Of a stretch of DNA of 64,000 nucleotides, positions 1-12,005 are shown one piece after another. Below the pieces are notes generated by a model, which saw nothing but the letters and a program-made list of their open reading frames with translations, was not told the origin of the DNA and ran no database searches. The DNA is from Fonsecaea monophora (taxonomy: Eukaryota > Ascomycota > Eurotiomycetes > Chaetothyriales > Herpotrichiellaceae): assembly GCF_001642475.1 (NCBI RefSeq), contig NW_019173940.1, forward strand, positions 434,001 through 498,000, written 5' to 3'. Numbering within the stretch: the first letter of the stretch is position 1; every line of letters starts with the position of its first letter. The position numbers and the translations under genes were made by a program.

Positions 1-2185
1 TCCAGGACCGCCACGTCTCTGATATCACAACTGTTCCCTTCTTATCACATTGGGACTCTTGACTTACTCGGATCCTCGTCGACCACCTTTGATTTCGCAG
101 CTAGTCAAGATCTCCTTGATGTTCACCTGATCGCAATCGTCTGCGTGTCCCGTCTCACGCATTGCTGCCCAACACGGGGTACAGCGCTCCTGGTCCCAAT
201 GGAGGATGAGACAGTCGGAAAGAGAAGAACAACACACACTGTAATGAGTCCACACCAAGCTTCGGCAAGAGTTGCTGTTGTACAACGTGGCCAGAGAGAC
301 ACTACGTCTCAATTGTGGGTTTGAGGTGCCAGTACTTTCTGCCATATCCCTGCCGCTCCGTCAAGGTCCATTCCTCCCAAAAGTAAGTTGAGCCAGGAAA
401 CGTCGTCCGAATCCAAACATCCGTGAAGGGTTTCCATAGCTGTACCGGCTGTACCGGCAACCGGTCGTCGCTCTCGACCTTGCACCGATCCTTCAAGTCT
501 TCCGGGGTACCTAAGGAGTTGAGACGAGCCCATCAGAGAAGAGAAGAGGGGATACATCTCATATATCAAGCACGGAGTAAGTCATTCTACACTACTGGCA
601 TTGTGTCACGCGCGTTGCTGTGCTCTACCTCATTTTAGGAAAGTGAATGCTCATTTCTCGCCATTGGTGTGCAATCACATCCGGCCGCCAGTCACCAGTG
701 ACCGGAGAAGTGGATATTGCCGTCAGGGCCTCTCTCACCAATGAATCGAGATCTCCTAAGTGCTCACTGCGGCAGGAGCTTCCTCTGGGTCGGTGGTAGC
801 TGTCCAGACGGCTTTACGGAAGCACCATTGGCGAGAGATTTCGTTGGACGGACCACAAATCATGTCTGTAGTGCCCTTGTTTAGCCCGCGAAGACTGGAC
901 CGGGGAACCGCTGCTTGCACAGAAGATACTCAATGGCCCCTATCAAGTTTCTGCCTCCTGTCACTGTTGGTGCTCCAGCAACCTAGCCGACTTTGGCTGC
1001 GTTTCGTCTCTTCTCATATTCACCGCCTCTTTGGGACCAACTTGAAACGGTCTCCTTAGTGGCCTTGGTGCCCTGACACGATGCTTGCATTTGCCTAAGT
1101 CGAATTTGTATTCCCATCGTGGTCTTTGAAAACCACCTTGAAGTGACCAAAGCCTCTCATCCTACATTTCAGAATCTGAAATCGCAGGACCCCAGTTCTT
1201 CAAAGTACCAACATTCCTCCAAGCAAATGCAGGCCCCTCTGACCCATCTGCGATCTCCATCGAGTCCCATTCGGCACGTTCTCTAGTTTAAACAGTTGAG
1301 CACGGTTGACCCAGGCCGGCCTCTGTGGAAAGAACACAAGAGAGTGGATTCGACCTGATCAAACTTCTCTACCATGATTTCAAGAGCAGGGCCACGGAAA
1401 GCGAGAGCGACAGACAATGACTAGCAGACGTCAGTCGTTTACAAGACACTTGTTGACATGGCATAGCCCGCGGCACGCAGATGATAAAGGTCGCCCGGTG
1501 ATTGTTCCCGTGGGAAGCTGGACCAGTGGCCGTGACCAACTGTAAATGCGCGATGACCCTTTTCCACTTTGGAGAGAAATGGAGTCGAGTTGAACACTGG
1601 AAGTAGTGGAAACAAACTCCCTCGAAAGATCGAAATCTTTAGACGGGAAATTGTGTTTTTACAAACAATGTGCGTGATGTAATAGCGGCCATGGACCTGG
1701 TGAGAGAGAGGAAGAAAACTTCTGCGATGGTCTGAGCGATGGCAAGAGGAGACTGTGAAGGACGAGGAGACGAAGAGTAAGTATCAGGAACGCGCAGTAC
1801 AATATCAACACTACTTCTCCCTAGAACAAGCGACAAAGCGATCCTATCCCTACGATGCCTACACGTACTCAATTTCCTGTTGCTTCCTCCCCGATGGCCT
1901 CGCCGGCCCTTGATACAATCCAAATTCGTCCCCTTGGACTTCCACGTCCTATGATCTAGGACCATGACGAGAAAAATCCCCACTATGTACTCGGACATAT
2001 TCTTCATATTCGTCTCCTGGGGCCTCAATCGATGGGGATGCGATTGAAGTGCGCAACGTTGCCTGACAGAGCAACAGAAGTCAGTCTTGAAAAGAGCCGA
2101 AGCAAAAGCGAAAAAAGAGCAATGGTGAGAGTCCTGTCTCCTGACGGGAGGTGGACAAGCAGAGAGACGGATCGTATGCCTGCCC
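1..2185. other. Left-end stretch without a supportable gene
   Basis: Open frames here are short, lack recognisable domains and often rely on non-ATG starts. No splice chain gives a coherent protein on either strand. It may hold UTRs, a fast-evolving gene I cannot recognise, or the edge of a gene lying mostly outside the window. Confidence 0.5.
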
Positions 2186-2864
2186 TTACGCATCGTTTGT
2201 TTTTGGGACAGCGATGGGGTGGAACCTACGGCCTCTGCTCATGTCCGCGATACCGGCGAGTCCCTTGACATAGTCGGCAAACCATTGCTGTGATTCGCAA
2301 GCCTGTTTTCCAATGTCGAGGGAAGAGAGTTCCCGGGCACAGCAGTTAGCATTGGGAGAGCATGTATGTTTCATGAACGATGACATATCTTCAATCCACT
2401 TGCAACCACACCTTGTCATCATCCTCCTCCTTTTGTTCTTGCTTGGACACCTCAATTCTTCCACTCACGTTTTCTCACTCTAAGCTCTCACGCGAACACA
2501 AACCCCCTTTTCCCCCCACCACACCGAAAGAAAAAGGGAGAAAGGTATCAAACACGCAAAAGATCAAATCAAAACTCACCCCGACGAACCAATCTGTCCC
2601 CTCGGTCCAACTGTGCTGGATCCGAATGTGCGCCGCGTCCGCGGGGTCCTGGGAGATTTCGCAGAAAAGGCACTCGGGCATGTCGCGCATGGTGCGCACC
2701 ACGGGCGTCACGAGCCGGACGTACTCGTCCAGCTTGTCTGGGAGGATGTAGATGTCGGTGACCATGAGGGAGCCGTGCTGGCCCGTCGAGGAGGTGAAGG
2801 TGTTGATGGGGACGAGGTCTCGGTGGGTTTGGACCGAAGCGGGAGGAGGTTGAGGAGTGGTCAT
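2186..2864 (-). CDS. Antibiotic biosynthesis monooxygenase (ABM)-fold protein
   Basis: Small dimeric alpha/beta-barrel protein of the ABM / quinol-monooxygenase type. Family members oxidise quinols or polyketide-like aromatics without a cofactor, or act as small accessory proteins. Model: exon 1 2580-2864 (95 codons, from ATG MTTPQPPP) and exon 2 2186-2302, with the intron 2303-2579 bounded by GTGAGT and CAG; the join is in frame and gives about 133 residues. Seen: a beta strand (SLMVTDIYILP), an acidic helix with the family-typical FCEISQDP segment, then after the intron the CESQQWFADYV helix that matches the conserved ABM 'W/F' segment. The 277-nt intron is long for this window, so the 3' exon is less certain. 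The promoter is shared with the divergent cupin gene at 4321. Substrate unknown. Confidence 0.65.
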
Positions 2865-4320
2865 GGTTGTAATCAGGTTGATACAGGAAATACTATGCAG
2901 CTCTGGGAAGTTTGTCACGTAGATTGGGACACTTGAACCAGGAGAGATTTTTGGTTGTGGACGCACGATATCCACGATATAAATATCCCCGGCATAAATA
3001 CGGTAGGAAATGCAGCGTGGCGAGCTGAGCTGATGGAAACAAGTATACATCTCACGACCACACAAACCCTGCGGGAAGGACAGTTAAAGCCTCAAGAGGA
3101 TAACCTCTTCCTCTCTCAAGCTCGCTCTCGCCCTCGCTCTCTCCTCCCGTGTCACGCCCAAGGACATGGGCATCCACGGGCATTGAGAGCATGTGATAGG
3201 AGCCATCGAATACTGGGAAACAGGAAAGGAAGTCGTTCCTGCGGCTGAAGCACCAGTACGCAAGGGCACACGAGGGTGGCGTCCCCCTGAACGAGCGCAA
3301 GCGAGCAAAGCTGAGATGTCTCCCGACAGGGGTTTAAACCAGACTGGAGAGAAGGTTGCTGAAATGGGAAAGTGTTGGAAACTTGGGAGACGGATGAGAC
3401 GGTGATGGTTGGTGGTAGCTACGTACTTTCCTACAGAACCTTGTGGCCTAGTAGCCTAGTAGGTATGTATGTTTGTCTGGGAGCTATGTGTGTGTGTGCA
3501 CTGGATATTATATACCCGGGCAATTGGGGTATAAATGGAGACATAATAACATAGAGCATGTACCGAGTCCATATTACCGCGAGGATAGTCCATGAACCAC
3601 CCTTTATACCCGCGTCGGTTTGGAAGTGCGATATCGGCGCCCGTTGTCGTGTTCCGACACACTCCTTTCCCTCCCCGTATGGGTGTCTCTATCTATGTCT
3701 CCCCGATAGCGAGTATGTGTCTCTCTGGCACAGGGACAGAGAGAAAGAGAAGAGTAACCCCAATTTTCTCCCCCGAGGGGCGACGGAGAACTGCCCGCGA
3801 ACAACACCACCCGAGGGTGAAACGTTGTCCATTATTGTCGAGGGATGGCTTCGGGTCAGCAAGTTGGAGACCAGAATGGTGATTACCGTTTGTTTACGAA
3901 CAGAGCGCTTTTCGGGATTTGGGGGCGCAATAGAAGGTAACGTAGGGAGTGGTGGGAAGAATAATATCGAGATGGAGGTGCAAGTGGAGGTGGGGAGGAG
4001 AGGAGGAGGAGGAGGAGGAGGGAGGGGGGCGATCTACTACATACAGTACAGACCTACCTACCCTGCTAATCTACCTATTTACCAATCTACTCACGCAATT
4101 ACTTATTTACTCAATTAACTCCCTGCCTGTAAACAAGACCTCGTCTAATCTAGACAACGAAGCACCTATCAACGAGAGACAGAGAGAGAGAGAGAGAGCA
4201 GAAAGGCACAAGGTCCCAGCTTGTTACTCCAACAAAGTGACTTATCAAAACCATCACCATCACCTCCAACTCCACCCAACAACACCCTCCTCGTTCCTAA
4301 AGAGAGACAACCACCTCGCA
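2865..4320. promoter_or_regulatory. Divergent intergenic region, ABM gene / cupin gene
   Basis: This 1.46-kb non-coding stretch separates two small genes transcribed away from each other, so it must hold both promoters. It contains purine-rich tracts (GGA-rich near 3990-4030) and a (GA)n run at about 4181-4199 shortly before the cupin ATG, probably in its 5' UTR. No specific operator was identified. Confidence 0.5.
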
Positions 4321-4722
4321 ATGCCATCGACCATCATCCCCTCGTCCCGCAACGCCTCGGCCTCGAGCAAACAAGCCAGCGGCACCTTCACGGGCACCGT
4401 GTGGATGGACCCGATCTACATCGACGCGGGGCCCAACATCAACATCAACCACGTCATGTTTACCCCGGGGGCCCGCACGTACTGGCACACGCACGAAAAG
4501 GGCCAGCTGCTGCGCGTGCTGGCCGGCGCGGGCTGGGTGTGCGACAAGGGCGGCGAGCCGCGCCGCCTGGCCGTTGGGGACACGGTCTGGTGCGACCCCG
4601 GCACGACGCACTGGCATGGTGGAGATGACGGGTCGTTCATGCTCCATCTCGCGGTGAGCCATGGCAAGACGGTCTGGCACGACGAGGTTACCGCGGAGGA
4701 GTATCAGGCGAAGAAGAAGTAG
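4321..4722 (+). CDS. Single-domain cupin (mandelonitrile-lyase / carboxymuconolactone-associated type)
   Basis: A 133-residue single-exon cupin. The start is the ATG at 4321 (CGCAATGCC); the frame is open upstream, but that part is low-complexity leader. Cupin motif 1 is visible as P-G-A-R-T-Y-W-H-T-H-E-K-G-Q, with two metal-binding histidines and a glutamate. Motif 2 is G-D-T-V-W-C-D-P-G-T-T-H-W-H-G, supplying the last histidine. The VWMDPIY start and the GKTVWHDEVT end match fungal and bacterial cupins annotated as (R)-mandelonitrile lyase-like, or found next to carboxymuconolactone decarboxylases. A metal-dependent lyase or oxygenase acting on small aromatic or carbonyl compounds is likely; the substrate cannot be read. 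It is divergent from the ABM gene, and such pairs suggest a small detoxification or catabolic module (inference). Confidence 0.88.
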   Translation: MPSTIIPSSRNASASSKQASGTFTGTVWMDPIYIDAGPNININHVMFTPGARTYWHTHEKGQLLRVLAGAGWVCDKGGEPRRLAVGDTVWCDPGTTHWHGGDDGSFMLHLAVSHGKTVWHDEVTAEEYQAKKK

Positions 4723-5449
4723 GGGCCGTTTCCTGCTGCTTAGTAGGAGCAGAAGAGGGAGAGTAGGGGAGGAGTGATGGATGGATGAGATGCTTTGGTC
4801 AAGGAATCAACAAACTATCCGAGTATCCAACTATCCAACCGATGAACCAGCGAACTAGTGAACCAGCGAACCAGTGAGTGAGTGAGTCAGTGAGTCAACC
4901 ACTGCTCCCGTAGGGCATGCTGGACCGGAGCCGAGAGTAGGCGACGGCAGAGATGGGGAAAAGCGAAGAGCAGATGAGGTGAGATTGGTGCGCCAGACAC
5001 CGCCTAAGAACGAGAAGCAAAACGCAAAAGCAGTCACATATATATATGTATACGAGTATGGCCGCTCAGCAGGCGGATGAGCAGGCAGCCCTGGGCCCGG
5101 TACCTATTTAGGTTGACAGACGAAGATGCAAAACAGATGAAAAACCACAAACAATGCTCTGATCTGCCTCGTCGTAGTTGTGTTCCCAATCCCCCCTTCA
5201 TGAGCGGCAACGTCTAGTCTAGGCGTCTCTCTGCTCTAGCACACTGTTCAAACTCAAAATGTATGTTGAATGAAAACGCCCAGAGGAGTCCAAAGACAGC
5301 GAGCTTCCAAGTCTGTTGTAAGGAAGCAATGCAACATAGGCATTTCGGGATGAGGCGGGTGGCTCACACACTGGGAAACAAGGCAAAGCGCTGATCTGAT
5401 GCAACAAACATCGCAAGTCGCCCGTCCACCATCTCCCCATCGTTGTCCT
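4723..5449. other. Convergent intergenic region
   Basis: Lies between the 3' ends of the cupin gene and the metallophosphoesterase gene. It has short tandem GTGA/GTCA and GCGAACCAGT-like repeats at about 4845-4900 and a TATATATATG stretch near 5038-5048. No gene seen; probably two 3' UTRs. Confidence 0.5.
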
Positions 5450-6409
5450 CTACTCCAGGCCCTTGATACTCCTGACAAGATCCGTCGACGGTCTCCCAGA
5501 CCTTCTCCAAATCGTCTTGCCATCACCAGGATCCTGCATGTCTGGTGCGGGTAAGATCTCCCTTAGCAGGTCGTTGACATCCAGCCCCTTCTCCCGTGCT
5601 ACCTGCCACTGCTTCGGATACCCCAGACTGACCTCCTCGAATCTGACGCCATCTCTCCAGTCCGTCCGGCGAACGTGCAAATGACCCGTCACCACCACTT
5701 TGGCGTTAAATCGCGTGTGCCAGTCTTCGGTCTTCTTGGTCCCGCACCACAAGCTGAAGCGGGGAATCAAGGGAATCGTGATGGTGTCTTGGCGCAGCGG
5801 CCAGTGGTTGACCAGCACCAGAGGGATACCTCTTTGTGAGGTGGCTTCCAGTCGTTCTTCGGCCCTGGCCACGCGGTCCTCGCACCATAGATCCCGCGAC
5901 AGATATGGATCGGGGTGGAGCAGTGCCTCGTCCGTCGCAACAATGTTCTCCTCCATAGCCCATTCCAAGGCGTCTTCTCTCGACACATCATCAGGCCTGA
6001 AACTGTAGTCGTAGAGGGTAAACAACGGACAAATAATGCAGGGACCACCTTCTCCTTCCCACTTCACATACTCATCCTCCGGCGTGATGACGCCGTACTC
6101 GTTAGCGACCCGGATACATTCCTGATACTTGAAATCTCCTCGAAGTTCCTCGTCCAGAGCATCCTCCTCATGTCCCTCGCCCCGGTTGCTGTGCCCCGGC
6201 AGCGTATACAGCTCGTGGTTGCCGGGCACCCAGAAGACTTGCTTGAAGAGTTTCGTGGTGATCTTGAATGCTTCGTGGAGATGCTCAATCTTTTCTCCAA
6301 CGTCGCCACAAATAATCAGGCTGTCGTCCAGGTGAGGTCTCAGGTCGTACAGGGCTTCGCGGTTGTGCTTATAGCTGAGATGAAGGTCCGAAATGGCGTA
6401 GAGTTTCAT
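5450..6409 (-). CDS. Calcineurin-like metallophosphoesterase
   Basis: A 319-residue single-exon metallophosphoesterase, starting at the ATG of MKLYAISDLHL. The five metal-binding blocks appear in order: SDLHL (D-x-H) near residue 8, GDVGE near 35, GNHEL near 60, the VNHWP block near 206 and TGHLHVR near 250. These residues build the dinuclear centre that hydrolyses phosphomono- or diesters. The frame is open upstream of the chosen ATG, but homologous sequence begins exactly at MKLYA. Substrate is not deducible: fungal relatives are annotated only as Ser/Thr phosphatase-like. It is tail-to-tail with the cupin gene and has its own upstream region of about 1.3 kb. Confidence 0.9.
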   Translation of the reverse strand: MKLYAISDLHLSYKHNREALYDLRPHLDDSLIICGDVGEKIEHLHEAFKITTKLFKQVFWVPGNHELYTLPGHSNRGEGHEEDALDEELRGDFKYQECIRVANEYGVITPEDEYVKWEGEGGPCIICPLFTLYDYSFRPDDVSREDALEWAMEENIVATDEALLHPDPYLSRDLWCEDRVARAEERLEATSQRGIPLVLVNHWPLRQDTITIPLIPRFSLWCGTKKTEDWHTRFNAKVVVTGHLHVRRTDWRDGVRFEEVSLGYPKQWQVAREKGLDVNDLLREILPAPDMQDPGDGKTIWRRSGRPSTDLVRSIKGLE

Positions 6410-7686
6410 CGTGACAGGTAGACCGGGGGAACAAAGCCCCTCCTCCAGAGAGTTGGATGAAACCGCGTGTCCTTGCCGGCAAGCCGCGAGGCACCTAGGA
6501 CTGTAACTCGAGACCTTTCTAGATGGATTCCCAGCAACCAAATGACGACAGGTAATGAAGGGAGACGACGAAAATGCCCGAGAGAGTTTGGTCGGCAGCG
6601 CGACTCATCGGTAGCCTTGCTGGACTGTCATCACTCGCAACACTGAATGAGTCCGCCTGAACTGGTTCCCGGAAAAGACAGACAAGACGTATGAATGAGG
6701 CACCGGTGATATATGGTATAGTCGTTTCGATACCCTCCAAAGGAAGCGCTGGGCAGAACAGCAGAGTGCAGCGTATTGAGAGTGGGCAGAGGAATAAGGC
6801 TGAATGTCTAAATTCGGTGAACGACGAAAAGGAGGGAATATCATCTGGTGAATTCATCATGCAAGGATGGTCGATGCTAGCGCATATCGTTAAACCAATC
6901 AAAATCCCCAGCATCTCCTTAGCTGCTGCCGAAAACTCTTGGCTTCGGCAACCTCGGATTTGGGATATCATTCTTCCGTCCACGGTTTTCCATCCTATAT
7001 TTGTGGACGCCATCAACTCCTGGCGTTGCGTTGAGTGGCATGAAAACCTTGTTTACCTGTGAGAGTTCCAATGGATATGCTTAGACGGGCACAATATCCT
7101 CAAGTGGTTTGGTAGAGTCTAAATCCCTTCACGTTCAGGACTAAAGGATCATCTCTTCCTAACCAGGAGGCTTGAAGCAACCCAGAATGCTTATTCTATA
7201 TTGCATTTCATCTCAGCCCAAGCTCAACGATCGTCTAAATCCCCCCGCACCTTGATCAAACCGTGGAATCAATGATCGCTCCAGCAAAGAATCAACCACA
7301 CTCGACTTCATCCTCAAGGGAGAAGCAAAACAAGCAACACAGTGTGGGACTTAACAACAACAACAACAGCGGCGCGTACTCGGATTCCTTCGCAGGCCCC
7401 GGTACCTAGTCCGCTTCGCATAGAGACCACCATTTTCCAGAAAAGAATAACACCCAATTATCTGCTGGCAACCCCCAACTCAACCGCTTTCCGCCCCAGG
7501 TGCTCCAGCCCGAGCTTTCGCCGACTAAAAAAAATATGATTCTTCGGTTTATCCAGAAAGCCCGTGGTATCATTCGAGGTACGTAAAATGCATTTTCGTC
7601 AATCATAACTTCAGGTGTCTGGTACTGGGATATTGTTCTGTCTTTGTGCAGGAAAGGGGAGAAGACGTCTTCCCTTCGGGAAGGTG
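6410..7686. other. Intergenic region upstream of metallophosphoesterase
   Basis: Contains the metallophosphoesterase promoter and the 3' flank of the copper-fist gene, both on the minus strand. A minus-strand frame at 6519-7016 has no recognisable domain. An imperfect ACAACAACAACAGC run lies near 7355-7372. No further gene supported. Confidence 0.5.
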
Positions 7687-9467
7687 CTACCGAACCCAGT
7701 CCTCATCTTCTCGTTCATCGTTCAGACTCAATTCCGGATTGGTCATGTCAGGCGCGACCGACCACGCCGGATCATCTGCCATGTACGAGGGTGGTATGGC
7801 AGCTCTGGGATGGTCCACCGACAGATTCGATCCTCCATCGGGATGCGCATATCTCTGTGCTTCACTGATGGTGTACGGATGCTCCACATTCCCAGTGCTT
7901 CCCGGTGTAGAGATACTGGGCGTCATACCCCGACTGACACTCGATAATCGAGACGGAGTTTGTGAGTCTTGTGGGTTCATCTGCATCTGGGCCAACTGAT
8001 GTTGCAATTGCATTCTTTTTGTCTCCGCCTCGGCCTGCTTCAAATAGTCGTCGATATCAAGACTCCCAATGTTTTCATTTGCCAGCATGTTTGCTTGAGG
8101 AGTCCCAAAATAAGACGAAGCTGAACTCAGCCGAAACCGATCAGAGGCATCGTCTCCGCCCACACTGCTGTAATCATTAAAAGTATCCAGACCATTCTGC
8201 CGATCAGTTCCCACGGCTCGATCGGCACCCCAGGGATTGGCAACAGACGGAGGAGACTGATCCTCGACCTCAGAAGGTTCCTCGCTCGAGGACGTGATGC
8301 CCACTCTGTTTATTTGGCTCGTCAACTCAGAGGCCTGGAAAGCAATTTGCTGAGACAACATATATGGCGAATTTTCCTTTTTCAGACTGTAGAGGCCATT
8401 ACTGCCGTCTAGGTTGATGTTGTTCCAGTCTGTTGAAGACCCCTCCGTAAATCTTGCCCACGGCGGAGGCTCGTAATCATGGGCCTGTTCAAACGTCATG
8501 AACCAGTTCTCCGGAAAACGTTCTGGGAGTGTCAGATCTTGTAAGCTGGGGTTTTGGCTGTTTGGCAGGCTGTTCGGCTGGGTTGGTGGAGTATCCGTGC
8601 CAAATGGAGAGTATGCATATGCGCGGGGATCAAAATTGGGTATCTTGAAATCCTGTATCGACGATGTCCCTGCCATCCTTGTCGGCCCAAGCACAGGCGA
8701 ATTATGCTCCGACTTGACTCTTCGTTCCACGATTTGCATAGCCTCAGATATCGAGTTATGTAGGGGAGATTCGTGGAACGGTTTGGCAAACTTGGTCAGC
8801 GGAAGGCTGTCGGTAGAACGTTGGGCAATCTCCCTATGCCCATGAAGTGAGTTGGAGCGCGACGGAATCTTATACGGTGCTCCGAGCTGGTTATGAGCAT
8901 CGTTGAACTTGTGGACAGGCTTGTGATGACCGTTGGTGAATATCGTGGTCTTGGGGTCGTGGGAGTTCATGTTATGGCGATGTTTAGCATGATCCTTTGG
9001 CTGGAGGAGTTGCGAGATATCCTCAGGCACCGGATCGAGGTGGTCTTTCTTGAGAGCGCAGTTGCAACGGGAGCCGTGTTGACAGCAGCAAGTATGCTGT
9101 TCTGAGAGGAGTATCAGAACCATGACCGCTTCGAAAACAAGATGTCCACATACCAGATTTCCCTTCCTGCTTTTCATGAGGACAGTTTTCCTTCGAATGA
9201 GACTTATCATGGCACTCGCATTTTACATGCTGAGAGCGGGACTTCCGCAAGCCTCGACAGTGTTGGCATTGCGAAACAGGGCGACCTTTCTTATTGACAT
9301 GTACCAGGGGCCGGTCTAGAATAACCATAGGTTAGTTGCAAGTCCACCAAATCTTTCTACCAGTGTATGAAATATGCCTGACACAACTCACCTTGATGAT
9401 GGCAAGAGCTAACACGATGGCCCCTCACGCACGCCTCGCAGGCGAATTTTTCCCCGTTGATGAGCAT
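7687..9467 (-). CDS. Copper-fist transcription factor (AceA/Ace1-like)
   Basis: Three exons: 9392-9467, 9154-9315 and 7687-9101. Introns are 76 nt (GTGAGT...TAG) and 52 nt (GTATGT...CAG); the total is 550 residues. The N-terminus is a complete copper fist: C10-x2-C13-x8-C22-x-H24 binds zinc, and the KGRP minor-groove motif sits at 35-38. Further cysteine clusters follow: QCQHC, CEC, then the HTCCCQH / CNCALKK block that in Ace1/AceA forms the Cu(I) cluster, followed by the typical LDPVPED. The long Ser/Asn/Pro-rich C-terminus is probably the activation region, with an acidic end (DEREDEDWVR). Ace1/AceA proteins switch on copper-export or metallothionein genes under copper excess, while Mac1-type members respond to copper shortage. 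The VNKKGRPVSQC and CALKK signatures favour the copper-excess (AceA) type. No copper-export gene lies next to it. Confidence 0.93.
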
Positions 9468-12005
9468 TTCGACTCTCCAATCTGAAATGTCGATCGCCTT
9501 TCACGAAAATCGCCGCAGTAGTGATCTTGTCTACCAGGGAGAAGGTGATAGGAATATGCTGGGTCCCGGGCCTGTCGGATGACTGCTCGAGACAGCGGGG
9601 CAGCAGGACTAAGCGTTGACCGAGTCGGACGCAGAGGTATAGGAGGAAAGAAGGTGAAGGGGCGCGCCCCCAACGGTATATGAGAAAGGAATCAATCTGA
9701 TAAAATATCAAACGCCGGTTGGTGCTGGGGTGGACGTTGTCGGCAAGACTATGGATGGGCGCGGAAGGGTTCCTGGGATAGGTTCCGAAAGACTTCGAGA
9801 AAGAACCGCCTGACGCCGGAAAGGGTGGACAAGGGGAAAGGAAAGATTGGTAGGCGAAGAGGAAAGGCTACTATGGGTCGGGATCGGCCATGGTTCGAGT
9901 TTGGGGAGTGTTTTCAGCAAAGGCGATGCTGTCTTGCGAGTTGCTGATGAGCGAGGTATGTATGTTGTAGAGAGAAGAAGTGGATGTGAGGGCGGTGATG
10001 GAAGAGGATGAGCGGAAGGAGGGCAAAATTCGAGAAAAGCGTAAGAAGACCAGGCGGCGTAGCCGCGGGTTTCCACTGGATGGGGTTGGTTGGAGTCTCT
10101 TTCTCTAGAAAGCCCTTGCAGCCCTTGTAGCCCATGGAGCCGGAGCCGGTGGAGTGGGATTTCTCTACAAGGTTGATCGGTGGATGCGTGGTGCGGTGGC
10201 TTTTTCGATTCGAGTTTGGTGGGACCACAGAATTCGCAGGTGATCGGGGTCGCAGGTGGGTGGCAGGCATGCGAAGCGCATGGGATGGTAATGCAAGAGA
10301 ATCTCTTAGTAACCCGTAACTAGGTTCATTTGGTCAGTCGTCGAGTTCATTGAGATGCCGATGCCATGGTCAGTGGACCCTGTCGGCATCTTAGAAAGCA
10401 CGAGGGATTCCCTACTTGGTGGAGGGGAATGTTTGAGGACGGTGGTAGAAGAGCACTACGTAGGTACTTGTAGGTGCTTGTAGGTGCTTGTACCGAGAAC
10501 ACGCACGCACACCTATGCAGGTATTCTACATGTAGAATCGGCCCCAAGGCCGCTAGAAAGACCCCTTAGTAACGAGCCCTTACAGTAGCCAGCTCGATGA
10601 CAAGTACCCGTTTGTCGTACTTTGTAGGAACCTAGGTACACAAGTTAGGTACCTAGACAGGCACTGACAGGTACCTCGTACTCAGAGTGCACTCTCTCGG
10701 GGCATCTCCTCGCTGCTCGCTTCTTTTCCACCCGCGGGCTCCATTATTGGTCTTATTTGGCTGCCCCTTGGGCAACCTCGGGCCACCTTTTGACTCCCAC
10801 TCCCCAGTCCTCCAGTCCTCGTAGACTGCACTGCCCACTCCTTTCACCGTTGCCCACAGTCCACGCTTTGCCAACGGCACCCGGTGAGGGGATCCGTACA
10901 TAGCCTCACCCGGTGCCCATTGCTACACACTTTGACACTACAGTAGCTACCGCTCTCCCGCTCTTGCTTGCACAATGCAACATTCGTCGAAACCCCCCCA
11001 CGGTCGATGCTCACTTACACACGAGAATGGAACTTCCGCGGACCCTGACGGTTTGACTCGACACGGCGAGCCTGCAGCATGTCGCATTGCCCCATGACAT
11101 AGAGTACTCTGGCGTTCAAATGCACCCTAGTCCTGTTGCTCCGGCATTTCTCACCACGAGGTGCACGAGACACTACTCTTTCAGGACCACAATGTAATAA
11201 TGAAAATGGCCAAAGCATTCTCCACAAGAAAAAAAGCAGGATCGCTACAGAAAAAGACCCGGAGAATTACCTTGATCGGCCCCTCGTATGTGATGAACGA
11301 CATAGGGTCACAGGATTTGTTATCCTACATCCATCAATCGCAAGCAGACAAGTCGTAGGGCCCGCATGGTCCCTGCTGACTGGCGGCTACTTTCCTCAGG
11401 TACTTTGCCCTCATTCATCAGGCATGGGGTTCGCGGTCATCATTCCCCCATTGAGCTTACAGCTTTCCACTTCAAGAGGCCTCACGATGATCATTGAATG
11501 ACATGAATCGAGTCAGCGTTCCGGAAATGAAGGTGAGTTGTTCAATAGAGCACGTGGTCTTCCGCATCGTGGGCATGAGAAGGTGTACAAGTGAGAAAAA
11601 GCTCCGTTATTTTGGTGGTTTAAATCAAGGAAAGCTATCAACACATGGTTGCCGCAGGAAAACGATCATCCCATCTCTTAGCTCATGTTAGCAGGCATAT
11701 GATGTAGGCCGATCAACTCCCTCCACGGTATGTCTAGAAGTCGGAACGACGACTGAGACAACAGGGTAGGAGGATGGCTGTCCCAAATATTGTCCGTTCG
11801 TTGCAATCGTGATGCCTCTCGCGTCTCGCGTTCGTATTGTTGTTGTTGTTCCATGCTCCAAACAATCGAACGCTGCTTAACCAAACGCCCTTTTGATGCC
11901 ACTTTGTACAGCCAAAGTCTCCCCAAGCGACAAATTAAAACATGGCACGTCTAGCTCAATCAAGCTAAACAACAGCTCGCTTCACTCCGCACCACCTCAC
12001 TTCAT
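9468..12005. other. Gene-free 2.5-kb region between copper-fist and PCK genes
   Basis: No coherent coding chain on either strand. It includes the copper-fist promoter and 5' UTR, a short tandem array of TAGGTGCTTG units at about 10461-10492, and clustered TAGGTAC/CCTAGGTA words at about 10600-10680. The PCK 3' flank lies at the right end. Confidence 0.5.

Noticed and set aside
1639..2193. 184-codon minus-strand open frame near the left end
   Set aside because: No domain, composition not protein-like, and it overlaps the end of the ABM gene model.
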